DNA from: Corynebacterium glaucum
Lineage (GTDB): Bacteria > Actinomycetota > Actinomycetes > Mycobacteriales > Mycobacteriaceae
Direction: 5' to 3'
NCBI RefSeq assembly: GCF_002287505.1
Contig: NZ_CP019688.1
Span: 1,476,674 to 1,540,673, forward strand
DNA: 64,000 nt
How positions within the stretch are numbered: the first letter of the stretch is position 1; every line of letters starts with the position of its first letter. The notes beneath the pieces were generated by a model. That model worked only from the letters and a program-made list of their open reading frames with translations, had not been told where the DNA came from and did no database searches. Both the position numbers and the translations under genes were made by a program. Positions 57,164-64,000 of the stretch are shown one piece after another.

Positions 57164-58332
57164 TAACGCTGCCCCTTCGCCACGTCGAGGTGCTCCGTCT
57201 CGCGTGATCCCGTCGCGGTGTGGTCACCCTTGCCGGAGGTAGCCGGGTCGTCGATCCACTCGACGTGGTTGCCGTCCTTGTCGATCTTGCGGCGGTTGCC
57301 GTGATCGTCGTAATCGATGCGGTAGCTCTCCTCGTCCGGATCGATCTTGCCGTTTTTAACGTCGCTGCGTTGCTTCGCAACGGACGCGATCGCGGTGATC
57401 GCCAGCACGCCGACGATGACCACAAGCGAGGTCACGGTACCGATCTCCGGGACGTTGAGGCCCTCGCCGCCGTTGATGAACGGCAGGTTGTTCTCGTGCA
57501 GCGCGTGCAGCAGGAGCTTGACACCGATGAAGCCGAGGATGATGGCCAGGCCGTACGGCAGGTACACCAACTTGTCCAGGAGGCCGTTGAGCAGGAAGTA
57601 CAGCTGTCGCAGGCCGAGCAGCGCGAACGCATTCGCGGTGAACACCAGGAACGGTTCCTGGGTGATGCCGAAGATCGCCGGGATGGAATCGAACGCGAAC
57701 ATCACGTCGATGAATCCGATGGCGAGCAGCGCCACGAACAGCGGGGTGACCGCTTTCTTACCGGACTGCGTCTTCGAAACGAGGCTGTCGCCGTGGTAGG
57801 ACTGCGTAACCGGGATCGCCTTGCGCAGCGTCTTGACCACGAACATGTCGTTCGGGTCCTGTTCCGGCTGGTCGGTGGCTTCGTCGTAAACCAGCTTGAC
57901 CGCGGTGTAGATCAAGAACGCGGCGAAGATGTAGAACACCCACGACCATGCGGAGATGATCACCGCGCCCAGCAGGATGAAGATGAGGCGGAAAACCAGC
58001 GCCATGACGATGCCGATGAGCAGCACTTTCTGCTGGTACGCGCGCGGGATCTTGAACGAGCCCATGATCAGCGCGAACACGAACAGATTGTCCACGGACA
58101 GGGACAGCTCGGTGATGTAGCCGGTGAAGAACTGCAGGCCGTGCTCGGCGTCCCACAGCCACCAGACGATGCCGCCAAAGATGCACGCCATCGTCATGTA
58201 AAACAGCGCCCAGCCGCCCGACTCTTTCATTGACGGTTCGTGCGGCGTGCGCACGTGGGACACAAAGTCGAATACGAAGAATCCGAGGATCACCACCGAG
58301 GTGATGAGCCAGATCCACAAAGGAACGTCCAT
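57163..58332 (-). CDS. terC: TerC/Alx-family membrane protein, probable manganese exporter
   Basis: 389 residues with about nine membrane segments and a long charged C-terminal tail (about 320-389, many His/Asp/Lys). ELSLSVDNLFVFALIM with its acidic residues and GFIDVMFAFDSIPAIF are the paired TerC motifs. Members of this family export Mn(II) and were first linked to tellurite resistance. A probable yybP-ykoY riboswitch upstream supports a role in manganese balance. GGAGG lies before the ATG. Next gene in C. glutamicum would be ftsK; here it is a pilus locus. Confidence 0.92.
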   Translation of the reverse strand: MDVPLWIWLITSVVILGFFVFDFVSHVRTPHEPSMKESGGWALFYMTMACIFGGIVWWLWDAEHGLQFFTGYITELSLSVDNLFVFALIMGSFKIPRAYQQKVLLIGIVMALVFRLIFILLGAVIISAWSWVFYIFAAFLIYTAVKLVYDEATDQPEQDPNDMFVVKTLRKAIPVTQSYHGDSLVSKTQSGKKAVTPLFVALLAIGFIDVMFAFDSIPAIFGITQEPFLVFTANAFALLGLRQLYFLLNGLLDKLVYLPYGLAIILGFIGVKLLLHALHENNLPFINGGEGLNVPEIGTVTSLVVIVGVLAITAIASVAKQRSDVKNGKIDPDEESYRIDYDDHGNRRKIDKDGNHVEWIDDPATSGKGDHTATGSRETEHLDVAKGQR

Positions 58333-58341
58333 AGGTGTTTG

Positions 58342-58382
58342 CCTCCGGTCTTAAGGGAAAGGTAGGTGGGTCGGACCGGAGG
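58342..58382 (-). promoter_or_regulatory. Riboswitch expression platform: aptamer arm complementary to the terC ribosome site
   Basis: GACCGGAGG at the terC ribosome binding site (58342-58350, minus strand) is a perfect 9-base complement of CCTCCGGTC in the 3' arm of the aptamer (58374-58382). Without ligand this arm can mask the ribosome site; ligand binding would hold it in the aptamer and free translation. Confidence 0.65.
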
Positions 58383-58480
58383 TCTCCCCCGCCAACGCGG
58401 GCTGTGAAGACCGGGGCTTCCGCTTGACGACGGCTCCGTGCTGACGATCTCCAACAATTCTGGGGTACTCCCCTCCATGT
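58372..58480 (-). ncRNA. Probable yybP-ykoY (manganese) riboswitch upstream of terC
   Basis: On the minus strand the leader shows GGGGAGTACCCC (58462-58476 region), ATCGTCAGCACGG, a GC-rich stem (CCGGTC...) and GGCGGGGGAGACCTCC (58379-58394 region), in the order of the yybP-ykoY aptamer (GGGGAGUA ... GUCA ... GCGAGACCU). It lies 40 bases before terC, one of the standard genes controlled by this class. Confidence 0.75.
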
Positions 58481-58483
58481 GCG

Positions 58484-58905
58484 AAAACGCTGCCGTTTTC
58501 ACAACGCTAAGACACCCTACACGGCGCATCGGCGTGGCCGCCGCATGAAGCACGCTATTCGAATCGAGAATGTTTGGACGGCGTGTTCAGCGGTAGACAG
58601 ATGTAGTTGAAATCGCATTCTCAGGTTAGAGATGCGAGAAGGTGTTCTTCTTCATTTTTCACTTAACCAATCCGGTGGAAACCCTGTACATAGCGGCATG
58701 AACAGATTGCGACCCGTTAATGGTTTATAAAGTTATTTATAGATCTGATTTTTCAGTTGACTCGCTTACTTAACGTTCGTAATGTCTAGCTCGTTCTGCT
58801 GGCAATCTCCTGTGATGGCCGTGTAGACATCGTTCACCCACATCCGCCCCGACTCAAAGGTTTGGGTCGCGGGAGCGGATACTTTCTACATCGAAAGGTA
58901 AAGCT
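58484..58905. other. 422-base region between the terC leader and the pilus operon
   Basis: No gene seen. The left part should hold the terC promoter. The centre (about 58560-58800) is much richer in A and T than flanking genes, as is common in front of pilus operons and at junctions of acquired DNA. A good promoter for the pilin lies near its right end. Confidence 0.55.
58757..58785 (+). promoter_or_regulatory. Promoter of the pilus operon
   Basis: TTGACT (58757-58762), 17-base spacer, TAATGT (58780-58785): close to the vegetative sigma consensus. It predicts a leader of about 115 bases before the pilin ATG. Confidence 0.7.
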
Positions 58906-60474
58906 ATGGCACACGCCATGAAGCGAACCGCAGCTATCGCGCTCGCGGCAGGTCTTGCAATCCCCGGCACCATCGGTACCGCTGTCGTGCTGAACACCGC
59001 CCCGGCGTTCGCGCAGTCCATCGACACTGTCAACGAGGCAACCGGCTCTATCACCGTTCATAAGCGTACAAACCACTCTGAACTGGGTAGCGACCACGAC
59101 GGCTCGGATCTCGGCACCGGTGCGCCGGGTGAACCGCTCAACGGCGCGCAATTCTCTCTCCAGCCGTTGCAGTTGATCACTGATGACGCAACCTTCGCCG
59201 CGGCAGCCGGTCTTAAGGTGTCCGGCGAAACTGTTGTCGATGCCGACGGAAACACAGTCACTCCTGGAACTGCCCAGACCGGTACAACCGAAGGCGAAGG
59301 CACAGTCACCTTCGGAGACCTTGCTGCTGGTGCTTACCTGCTGACTGAGACCGCGGCACCTGCCTCAACCGACACGGTCTACATCCCGGCTGCCCCGATG
59401 ATCGTGTACGTACCGATCGCCAACAACGATGAGTGGAACCGCGACGTTCACGTCTACCCGAAGAACACTGAGCTGAAGACCACTAAGAAGGTCGTAGACA
59501 AGGACCGTCAGCCGGTTGCTGGTGACAAGATCGACTACACCATCGACACCAACGCACCGGTCATGCCGCAGGGTCGCACGCTGACCGAATTCAGCCTCAA
59601 CGACTACTACAACAACAAAGAACTACTGAACCCGGAGATCGGCGCGCTGACGTTGAACGGCACGGCTCTTGCCGAGGGCACTGACTACACCGTCTCTACC
59701 GACGCGTACACCGCCGGTGACAAGGGCGACGCAAACACCAAGACCTCGTTTGTGTTCACCGAGGCTGGCCTGCAGAAGCTTACCGACAGCAAGGGTGGCG
59801 CTATCCAGGTCACGATCAAGGCTGAGGTCGCCAAGACCGTCGTCAAGGGTGGCGAGGGCCTCGATGACGGTGCGGTTGATAACTACGCCGACACCACCGG
59901 TGCCACCAAGCGCACCGACGATTCCACCACCGTCGACGAGCCGTTCAAGACCCCGGAGGAAAAGGTCACCTCCTACTTCGGTGCGGTGCGCATCGTGAAG
60001 AAGGGCGAGGACGGCAAGGTGCTCCAGGGCGCTAAGTTCGAGCTGCACAAGGTCTCCTCCGACGCCACCTGTGACGGTGTCAAGGCGGGTGCTGACACCA
60101 AGATCGAGACCGGCGACCTGGTTACCGACAGCAACGGCAAGTTGTTCATCAACAATCTGCACGTCACCGACGTAGCCAACAGCACCGAGACCATCGATGA
60201 CACCTACTGCCTGGTCGAGACCGAGGCACCGTCTGGCTACCAGAAGCTCACCGCAGCTATCCCGTTCACTCTGACCGCGGGCGAAGTCACGGCTGCGACT
60301 GCAGACGACCAGGTTACGACCGAGGTCTACAACATCTCCAAGGACGTTGAGAACACGAAGCGTCCTGAGTTCTCCTTGCCGCAGACCGGTGGGATGGGTG
60401 TTGTTGCCCTGGTCCTGGCTGGTTTGGCAATCCTCGGCGGTGGCGCATTCGCCGCACGTCGCCAAAACGCCTAA
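58906..60474 (+). CDS. Major pilin, SpaA type, with LPQTG sorting signal
   Basis: 522 residues. Signal peptide (to about Ala36, APAFAQ), three immunoglobulin-like domains, pilin motif WNRDVHVYPK at 177-186 whose Lys186 is the likely polymerising residue, an E-box (YCLVETEAPSGY, 434-445) for an internal isopeptide bond, and a C-terminal LPQTG (491-495) followed by a membrane helix and RRQNA. Sortase links LPQT of one subunit to Lys186 of the next to build the shaft. First gene of the pilus operon; AAAGGTAAAG precedes the ATG. Confidence 0.94.
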   Translation: MAHAMKRTAAIALAAGLAIPGTIGTAVVLNTAPAFAQSIDTVNEATGSITVHKRTNHSELGSDHDGSDLGTGAPGEPLNGAQFSLQPLQLITDDATFAAAAGLKVSGETVVDADGNTVTPGTAQTGTTEGEGTVTFGDLAAGAYLLTETAAPASTDTVYIPAAPMIVYVPIANNDEWNRDVHVYPKNTELKTTKKVVDKDRQPVAGDKIDYTIDTNAPVMPQGRTLTEFSLNDYYNNKELLNPEIGALTLNGTALAEGTDYTVSTDAYTAGDKGDANTKTSFVFTEAGLQKLTDSKGGAIQVTIKAEVAKTVVKGGEGLDDGAVDNYADTTGATKRTDDSTTVDEPFKTPEEKVTSYFGAVRIVKKGEDGKVLQGAKFELHKVSSDATCDGVKAGADTKIETGDLVTDSNGKLFINNLHVTDVANSTETIDDTYCLVETEAPSGYQKLTAAIPFTLTAGEVTAATADDQVTTEVYNISKDVENTKRPEFSLPQTGGMGVVALVLAGLAILGGGAFAARRQNA

Positions 60475-60506
60475 CCCCAGGCACGCACTCGATGTAGTGC
60501 ACCGTG

Positions 60507-60544
60507 CACACCGGCTAGACCCCATGCGGTTTTTAGCCGGTGTG
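60507..60544 (+). terminator. Hairpin between major pilin and sortase genes
   Basis: Perfect 11-bp stem CACACCGGCTA/TAGCCGGTGTG with a 16-nt loop, no T run after it. It probably stabilises the pilin message or attenuates transcription so that pilin is made in excess of sortase and minor pilins. Confidence 0.65.
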
Positions 60545-60619
60545 GGCGCACCCATGTGGGGAGGCGTCCAAAGCCGAAACAAAGTATCCCCACCCACTTT
60601 TCATCACTAAGGAGCCACC

Positions 60620-61561
60620 ATGTCTTCGGTCGTCGGAGCCAGACCACAAGAGCCAGGCAAAAACAGCTCACTCCACAGCACCGCAGAACAGAGCGCCAAC
60701 CGTCGCGTACTCCTGCCGCTGCTGATCATGCTGCTCGGACTAACCGTGTTGGTCTACCCAGTCTTTTCCACCCAATGGAACAACTGGCTCCAACAACGCT
60801 CCGTCGACGACTACCAAAGCCAGGTGCGCTACGGCGAGCAAAACGACCCGGACGCTCTTGAGCGAGCGCTGGAATCTGCCCGCAGCTACAACGACACTCG
60901 CGCCGACGGCCCAATCCTCGACCCGTGGCTCGCACGCATCTCCAAAGACAACGCCGACTACCAGGCCTACCTCGACGAGTTGGATGACTACCCAGCGATG
61001 TCCCAGGTCGCGATCCCATCGATCAACTCCAACCTGCCCGTCTACCACGGCACCAGCGAAGACACGCTGCAAAAAGGTGTCGGCCACCTCTTCGGCTCCG
61101 CACTACCCATCGGTGGTGAAGGCAACCACACCGTGCTTACCGGCCATACAGGACTGACCAACGCGACGCTGTGGGACAACCTCATAGACGTCCAAGTAGG
61201 TGATGCGATCTACATCAACACCTACGGGCACAAAATGAAATACGAAGTCCACGACACCGAAGTCGTACTCCCGGATCAGACGGACTCCCTAGCGTCAATC
61301 CCTGGCCAAGACCTCGTCACCTTAATCACCTGCACCCCGTACGGCATCAACACCCACCGCCTCCTCATCCACGCCCACCGCGTGCCCATGGATCCGCAGG
61401 AAGCCAACGTCTTCGACGAAACCACCAAACTCATGCAGTGGTGGATGTGGCTCATCCTCACCATCGCCGCCCTCGCCACCGCCGCCATCATCTGGTGGCT
61501 TCGCAAACAACACACTCCCGCCCTGACCAATGCCAAAGATGACACACACGATGAAAGCTAG
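60620..61561 (+). CDS. Class C (pilin-polymerising) sortase
   Basis: 313 residues. N-terminal and C-terminal membrane helices (about 30-50 and 275-295) frame the catalytic domain, as in class C. Catalytic His176 (LTGHTGL), Cys238 (TLITCTP) and Arg247 are present, and the lid motif DPW is at 101-103. It assembles the LPQTG pilin encoded upstream. AAGGAG precedes the ATG. The following minor pilin gene overlaps its 3' end. Confidence 0.94.
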   Translation: MSSVVGARPQEPGKNSSLHSTAEQSANRRVLLPLLIMLLGLTVLVYPVFSTQWNNWLQQRSVDDYQSQVRYGEQNDPDALERALESARSYNDTRADGPILDPWLARISKDNADYQAYLDELDDYPAMSQVAIPSINSNLPVYHGTSEDTLQKGVGHLFGSALPIGGEGNHTVLTGHTGLTNATLWDNLIDVQVGDAIYINTYGHKMKYEVHDTEVVLPDQTDSLASIPGQDLVTLITCTPYGINTHRLLIHAHRVPMDPQEANVFDETTKLMQWWMWLILTIAALATAAIIWWLRKQHTPALTNAKDDTHDES

Positions 61562-62414
61562 ACTCCTTGCCACCAGCGCAGCCACAGCCGTGATGCTGCT
61601 TACGGTCCCTGGCGGTATTGCGGATGCTGATGCTCAGTCTCGTCCGGTCAGCGGCAACGACGGCAAAATCTCGATGCAGTCCGTCGACCGCAACCGTGCA
61701 CTCAGCCTGAAAGTCACTAAGGCGAAGGGCAACCTCTACGACGACACCCATGAAGGTGAACTTCCCGAAGGCCGTCTCGAAGGTGTGAAGTTCACACTCT
61801 TCATCGCCCCGGACATCCCAGTAGGCACAGATGCTGATCGCGACGAAGCCAGCCGCGCACGCACAAAAGAAGAATGGGACGCCGTCAAACGCGAACCGGT
61901 CGCAACCCAAACCACCGACAGCAACGGTGAAGTCACCTTCACCAACCTCGCACCCGGTCTCTACTTGTTGGAGGAGCTCGCCCCCGATGCGGAGCACAAC
62001 TACCACACCTCCGCACCGCAATGGATTGTCCTCCCGCTAACCGATGCCTACGGCACCCGGTTTGTTTACGACAACGTCATGGTGGTCAAACCCTCCCCGA
62101 CCACAACCCCCGCCACACCGGGCGTGCCGTCGCCACCCGGAGCGAAAGAAACCCCAGCTCCTCCCGATACCCCGCCGGGGAAAATCACGACCCCGATAGT
62201 CACCCCACCACCGGCGACACCTCCAGCGGACACTTTCCCAGTGGACACACCCCTAGGAGACAATCTAGCTCCAAACACCCCGCCGGAAGACTCTCCGGTC
62301 AAGCCCGGGCCGGGCCGGCTGGCTGAAACAGGTGCCAGCGTACTGCTGATCGTTTTCGTCGGTCTCACCCTCATCGGACTCGGCGTGCTCATCTCAAGGA
62401 AGAAGGCGAAATGA
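61551..62414 (+). CDS. Minor (basal) pilin, SpaB type, with LAETG sorting signal
   Basis: 287 residues from ATG 61551. Signal peptide (MKARLLATSAATAVMLL...ADA), one SpaA-like domain with an E-box-like YLLEELAPD, a long Pro/Thr-rich stalk, then LAETG, membrane helix and SRKKAK. This size and layout fit the base pilin that anchors the fibre to peptidoglycan. Start uncertain: in-frame ATGs at 61530 and 61539 lie within the sortase gene; 61551 gives the normal short n-region. Stop overlaps the next start. Confidence 0.87.
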   Translation: MKARLLATSAATAVMLLTVPGGIADADAQSRPVSGNDGKISMQSVDRNRALSLKVTKAKGNLYDDTHEGELPEGRLEGVKFTLFIAPDIPVGTDADRDEASRARTKEEWDAVKREPVATQTTDSNGEVTFTNLAPGLYLLEELAPDAEHNYHTSAPQWIVLPLTDAYGTRFVYDNVMVVKPSPTTTPATPGVPSPPGAKETPAPPDTPPGKITTPIVTPPPATPPADTFPVDTPLGDNLAPNTPPEDSPVKPGPGRLAETGASVLLIVFVGLTLIGLGVLISRKKAK

Positions 62415-64000
62415 TGCGAACTCACGAAAGCTCATTGACGAAACGCATCGCCGCCGCGGCGGCAGCTGCCGCCGTACTGTTCACCGCAACCCCGGCAATC
62501 GCTGCCCCACAAACCACCACCGTTGCGGCCACAACAGAGCAGACCTGGACCGTCACCGACGAAACCGGAAACACCATCGATGCCGAACCCGCCGTCACCG
62601 TCACCGAAACCAAGACCGCCGAAAACGCACCAACCCAAGCGAAGCCGGCTCAAAATGCGCCTGCCACTACATCGGCGAAGCCAAAACAGCTCACCGAACC
62701 GGAACTCGCTGAAGACATCACTTTCACGCACGTAGGTACTACTGCAGATGGCAAAGAAGAATACGAACTCGAGGCAACGGTTAACCTTCCCGCCGATGAG
62801 GTAACCGGGCAGGTGTTGCCGCTTAATGCGATCTCGTTGATGCGCACCGAAGGCACCCTCAACCTTGATTCGGTTGAAAACGCCACCATCGACGGCGCCG
62901 AACTCAACAAGGACGCCGTCGAAGTATTCACCTACCCCGACATCCCCACCGAAGACGATGAAGCCCTCATCCCAGACGAAGTCACCGGTGATGTCATCAC
63001 CCTCGACATTGCTGATGAGAACATGGGACGCACCGCAACCGTCACCGCAACCATCTACGCCAACGAACGCGCTTCCCGCAACATCGAATGGGACCTCTAC
63101 AACGGGGTACTCCCACTCACGCTCAACAACATCGAGGTTGAAGGCGGGGCACCAATCGCCCCTAACGGCCCCGTCCCCGCCGACAGAGCGCGCGTCGTCG
63201 TCCAGGTAGCTGGCGATAAATTGCTTTCAGGCACCAACGGTGCAACCCGCGCGTCTGGCCCGAACGGCGAGCGTCTGGAGCGCGTCTTCCAAAACACCCC
63301 CGGCGAGGGTGCTGTCCTGCGACTATACGCCCCGCTGAACGACAAGAAGTTCGGTATGTCTGAGACGGCAACGGCCTGGGAGCAGGGCGCTCGCGGTGAG
63401 AACGCACGTCCGATCAACCAACCGTGGGCGACGTGTACGGCAGATGCCAACGGCGAGTGTGTCTTTGAGATTCCCCGCGGCAACGGCGCGGACATCTACG
63501 ACTACTACTGGGTCGTCATGGAACAGGCTTCGCCTGGCTACAAGGTACAAGACTGGGTCCGCCTGGGTGTCTCTGGTGACACGGACACTGGCCGTGCGCG
63601 CATCCTGCGTCACGCCTACCCGACACCGCTGCTCAAAGGCGGCCAGATCTACTACTCCGGTGCGAAGTACAAGCGTATTTCCTTCAACCGGGATGGTTAT
63701 GGTTCGGACTGGGGCGACTTCGACTCCGCGTCCTTCATGTACGAGGAAACCACTGGTCAGTATCAGGGTGCTTTTGGTGGCCACGTGCCGTACCGCAGCT
63801 CTTTGGGCTCGTTCACCCAGGTGCGTGAGAACCCGGCGATGCCGGAGACCTGTGGCCTCAAGGCGGCGCTCATTGTCGATACGTCTGGAAGCATGGGCAC
63901 CAGCATGGATGTCATGCGCGACGTCGTCGGCAGCGTTATCGACGGTCTGGCGGAGACCAGCACTGAGCTGGGTTTATACAGCTTTTCCACGACCTCCCCG
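62411..64000 (+). CDS. Tip pilin/adhesin with von Willebrand A domain (partial, SpaC type)
   Basis: Open frame of 530 codons that leaves the window without a stop. ATG at 62411 (or 62414) overlaps the minor pilin stop and has AAGGAAG upstream. A signal peptide ends near IAA (about residue 37); a Thr/Pro/Ala-rich linker follows, then Ig-like domains with WVVMEQASPGYKV (E-box-like), and a VWA domain whose metal site DTSGSM is at 490-495. Tip pilins of corynebacterial SpaC type carry such a VWA domain for host binding. Confidence 0.88.
   Translation, partial: MMRTHESSLTKRIAAAAAAAAVLFTATPAIAAPQTTTVAATTEQTWTVTDETGNTIDAEPAVTVTETKTAENAPTQAKPAQNAPATTSAKPKQLTEPELAEDITFTHVGTTADGKEEYELEATVNLPADEVTGQVLPLNAISLMRTEGTLNLDSVENATIDGAELNKDAVEVFTYPDIPTEDDEALIPDEVTGDVITLDIADENMGRTATVTATIYANERASRNIEWDLYNGVLPLTLNNIEVEGGAPIAPNGPVPADRARVVVQVAGDKLLSGTNGATRASGPNGERLERVFQNTPGEGAVLRLYAPLNDKKFGMSETATAWEQGARGENARPINQPWATCTADANGECVFEIPRGNGADIYDYYWVVMEQASPGYKVQDWVRLGVSGDTDTGRARILRHAYPTPLLKGGQIYYSGAKYKRISFNRDGYGSDWGDFDSASFMYEETTGQYQGAFGGHVPYRSSLGSFTQVRENPAMPETCGLKAALIVDTSGSMGTSMDVMRDVVGSVIDGLAETSTELGLYSFSTTSP

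Noticed and set aside
57220..58233. Plus-strand frame of 337 codons opposite terC
   Set aside because: Repetitive Asp/Glu/His/Arg composition is the complement of a hydrophobic gene.
937..58432. GCTTRWCGACG as a polar FtsK-guiding sequence
   Set aside because: Copies are split evenly between the strands in this window, whereas such sequences are strongly oriented along a chromosome arm.
59623..60597. Minus-strand frame of 324 codons opposite the major pilin
   Set aside because: The pilin on the plus strand has signal peptide, pilin motif, E-box and LPQTG; the reverse frame has nothing.
1..64000. CRISPR array, insertion sequence, prophage or tRNA gene
   Set aside because: No spaced direct repeats, transposase-like or phage-like genes, or tRNA cloverleaf were seen anywhere in the window.

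Overview
The window is chromosomal DNA from a Corynebacterium. The evidence is gene content and order: lexA with a divergent divS, nrdR next to hrpA, a corynebacterial PTS fructose cluster, dapF-miaA, miaB, gluABCD, recA-recX, bioYMN, pspA-clgR-cinA-pgsA and a SpaA-type sortase-assembled pilus locus. Many genes look leaderless (a TANNNT box about 7-8 nt before the start codon), which is typical of Actinobacteria. I see no rRNA, tRNA, CRISPR array, insertion sequence or prophage. Statements about gene order in C. glutamicum come from memory, not from a search.

Layout. 0-8 kb: the 3' end of a DUF3516-type helicase, then a D-amino-acid dehydrogenase (dadA), proline dehydrogenase/P5C dehydrogenase (putA), an APC amino-acid permease and ornithine cyclodeaminase (ocd); the last three read as a proline/ornithine catabolic operon. 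8-14 kb: peroxide defence (ahpD, ahpC, divergent oxyR) and the helicase hrpA. 14-16 kb: nrdR and the SOS pair divS/lexA. 16-20.6 kb: DeoR-type regulator, fruK, EIIABC and HPr. 20.7-25.8 kb: uracil permease, nagB, hflX and two unknown genes. 25.7-27.3 kb: two tandem paralogues of unknown function. 27.3-32.3 kb: dapF, miaA, a LigB-like protein, a DUF349 protein and a GNAT protein.

32.3-44.3 kb looks like an accessory block. It holds a solitary HicB-like protein, a tctCBA tricarboxylate-type transporter and an eight-gene operon: a complete peptide-type ABC importer followed by a PtpB-like phosphatase, a CpdA-like metallophosphoesterase and a MalY/PatB-like C-S lyase. This operon is the best candidate in the window for an undescribed pathway.

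44.3-58.3 kb returns to core genes: a membrane protein, miaB, gluABCD, recX/recA, a DUF3046 protein, bioYMN behind a probable BioQ operator, pspA, clgR, cinA, pgsA, a YciI-like protein and terC. terC is preceded by a probable yybP-ykoY manganese riboswitch whose 3' arm is complementary to the terC ribosome binding site. 58.5-64 kb is a pilus operon: major pilin with LPQTG, class C sortase, minor pilin with LAETG, and a VWA-domain tip pilin that runs off the window end.

An 11-base word, GCTTRWCGACG, occurs at least 22 times on both strands, in genes and between genes. Nothing in the annotation explains it.
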